Source: Rhopalosiphum padi (Eukaryota > Arthropoda > Insecta > Hemiptera > Aphididae). Taken from it: a stretch of DNA of 64,000 nucleotides. Position 1 is the first letter of the stretch. Every line of letters starts with the position of its first letter. This document shows, piece by piece, positions 62,901-64,000 of this stretch. The translations under genes and the position numbers were made by a program. The DNA lies in contig NC_083597.1 in NCBI RefSeq assembly GCF_020882245.1, positions 69,480,152-69,544,151 of the forward strand, in the 5' to 3' direction. The notes beneath the pieces are model-generated. The model worked only from the letters and a program-made list of their open reading frames with translations. It was not told the DNA's origin and ran no database searches.

Positions 62901-64000
62901 ATGTCAAATAGTTATAGATTATTTATTATGTACGGGTGGGAAGCGTGTTACTTTATTAGTTTCCAAGCATAAGCACCTCTGCAGTGTAGACGCCTAAACG
63001 GCATAGGTATATAAATTATACGTGCACGTACTTTTACAAAAAATAAAACAACATCCTTACACGGAAAAAGTCGCAACAAATTAAGATGAATTATTAAAGG
63101 TCATGCCATCAGGGGTTGTTTATCCTGGTATATATAATATTTTTTTTGACAAAAATAATATATTTATTTAAAGAGAGAAAAAAATTCATTCCGTAACTTA
63201 TGGGTTTAACATTCAAAACCATCATCTTCACTGCACATTATATTATAACGATGAACTACCTATCAACTTTCCTACCTACGGCTACAGTTTACAGGTTAAC
63301 AGTTTGTTTTTAGATCGAGTTTATAGGTACCTATATAAGCACAATATGCACGAGTGCAGGAGCAGTCTAGTACTATATTATACCTTTATACGGTGATGGT
63401 AAATTATATTAAATTTTGCCTTTGAAACAAGTTCGTACGCGTTACGTACATCACAAGCCATACAATTTTATTAGAATAAAATAAATTTTCACCGTATAGT
63501 CGTGTACTCGTGTGCCATTGTGCTAAGAAGTGCACGCGTATTACCGGTCGAACAAGATCAATCATATATTATTATTATACGCGTTTGAGTTTTGTAATTA
63601 ATTAAAAGTTACTGCGTCGAAAAAGGAATTTTCGGAGAGAGGTGCTTGTATTTAACTTGTATAGCATTAAGTGTATCGCCGTATCTATACTCACATACCT
63701 AGTTATAAGAAAAAAAAGCCAAAAAATTATTAATATTGAATCATTCCGATGAACTTAGACGATATTAATTTTTCGCAAAATGCGCATAAGAAAATAAATA
63801 TAATGCATTTGGTTGCACGATACTAATTTATCCGACTATGATTATATTATAATGTATATACCTACGCTTTGAACACCCTTTAGTTTGAGAGGAAGAAAAA
63901 ATTTAGAATAGAAAAGCAGTCTCAACACAGAGATACTACCCGAATTATGTATAGATGTGCGTATGCGTATATTTCCATAAGGTCGAGTAACATTTTTCTT
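59961..64000. other. AT-rich stretch to the window end, nothing firm
   Basis: No supported exon, although K2P 5' exons would be expected in this direction. The 90-aa frame at 60658-60930 is low-information. Slightly GC-richer patches occur at 61020-61350 and 62930-63700. TATA and AT runs are common. Confidence 0.45.

Overview
The window reads as an AT-rich animal nuclear genome, most likely an aphid or related hemipteran. That placement is an inference from very AT-rich non-coding DNA with dense TAATAT/TATATA strings, GT-AG introns, insect-type DNA-transposon relics, a decayed C2H2 zinc-finger array and insect-type non-LTR and LTR retroelement debris. It is not bacterial: no operons, Shine-Dalgarno sites or dense ORFs are seen.

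Only one protein-coding element is certain: a large GC-rich exon on the minus strand (52298-53799) of a two-pore-domain (K2P/TWIK-type) potassium channel. It starts inside the first-pore GYG codon at a clean splice acceptor and carries M2, a long Gly-rich M2-M3 loop, M3, the second pore (TIGFG), M4 and a very long low-complexity cytoplasmic tail. A single in-frame TGA (52904-52906) splits that tail, and about 200 further open codons follow in the same frame. Upstream exons (N-terminus, M1, first half of P1) were not recognised between 53.8 kb and the window end and probably lie beyond 64 kb.

The rest is intergenic or intronic. Layout: 0-5.3 kb, Gypsy-type integrase debris, an LTR-like stretch, a C2H2 zinc-finger pseudogene, an inverted-repeat element, a perfect hAT MITE and a tRNA-like relic. 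5.3-15.6 kb, mostly featureless, with a balanced-composition patch at 8.8-9.2 kb and a CpG-richer island at 11.2-12.3 kb. 15.6-16.6 kb, two hAT-like MITEs. 20.7-21.6 and 24.0-25.2 kb, GC-moderate islands and a GT microsatellite. 30.8-32.0 kb, a decayed non-LTR retrotransposon end plus a GC-rich patch resembling an LTR-retroelement integrase tail. 35.9-39.0 kb, a third hAT relic, a strand-skewed segment and a 456-bp hairpin element. 39.8-43.4 kb, promoter-like DNA with one or two candidate 5' coding exons on the plus strand. 44.8-51 kb, a pogo/Tigger-like end, islands, a tentative small minus-strand gene and a SINE-like relic. 52.3-53.8 kb, the K2P exon. 54-64 kb, probable K2P intron or upstream DNA with retroelement relics and a second copy of the hairpin family.

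Apart from the K2P exon and the repeats with exact ends (hAT MITEs, the hairpin), most calls are tentative because exons here are short and AT-rich. All reading was by eye; no database or folding search was run.
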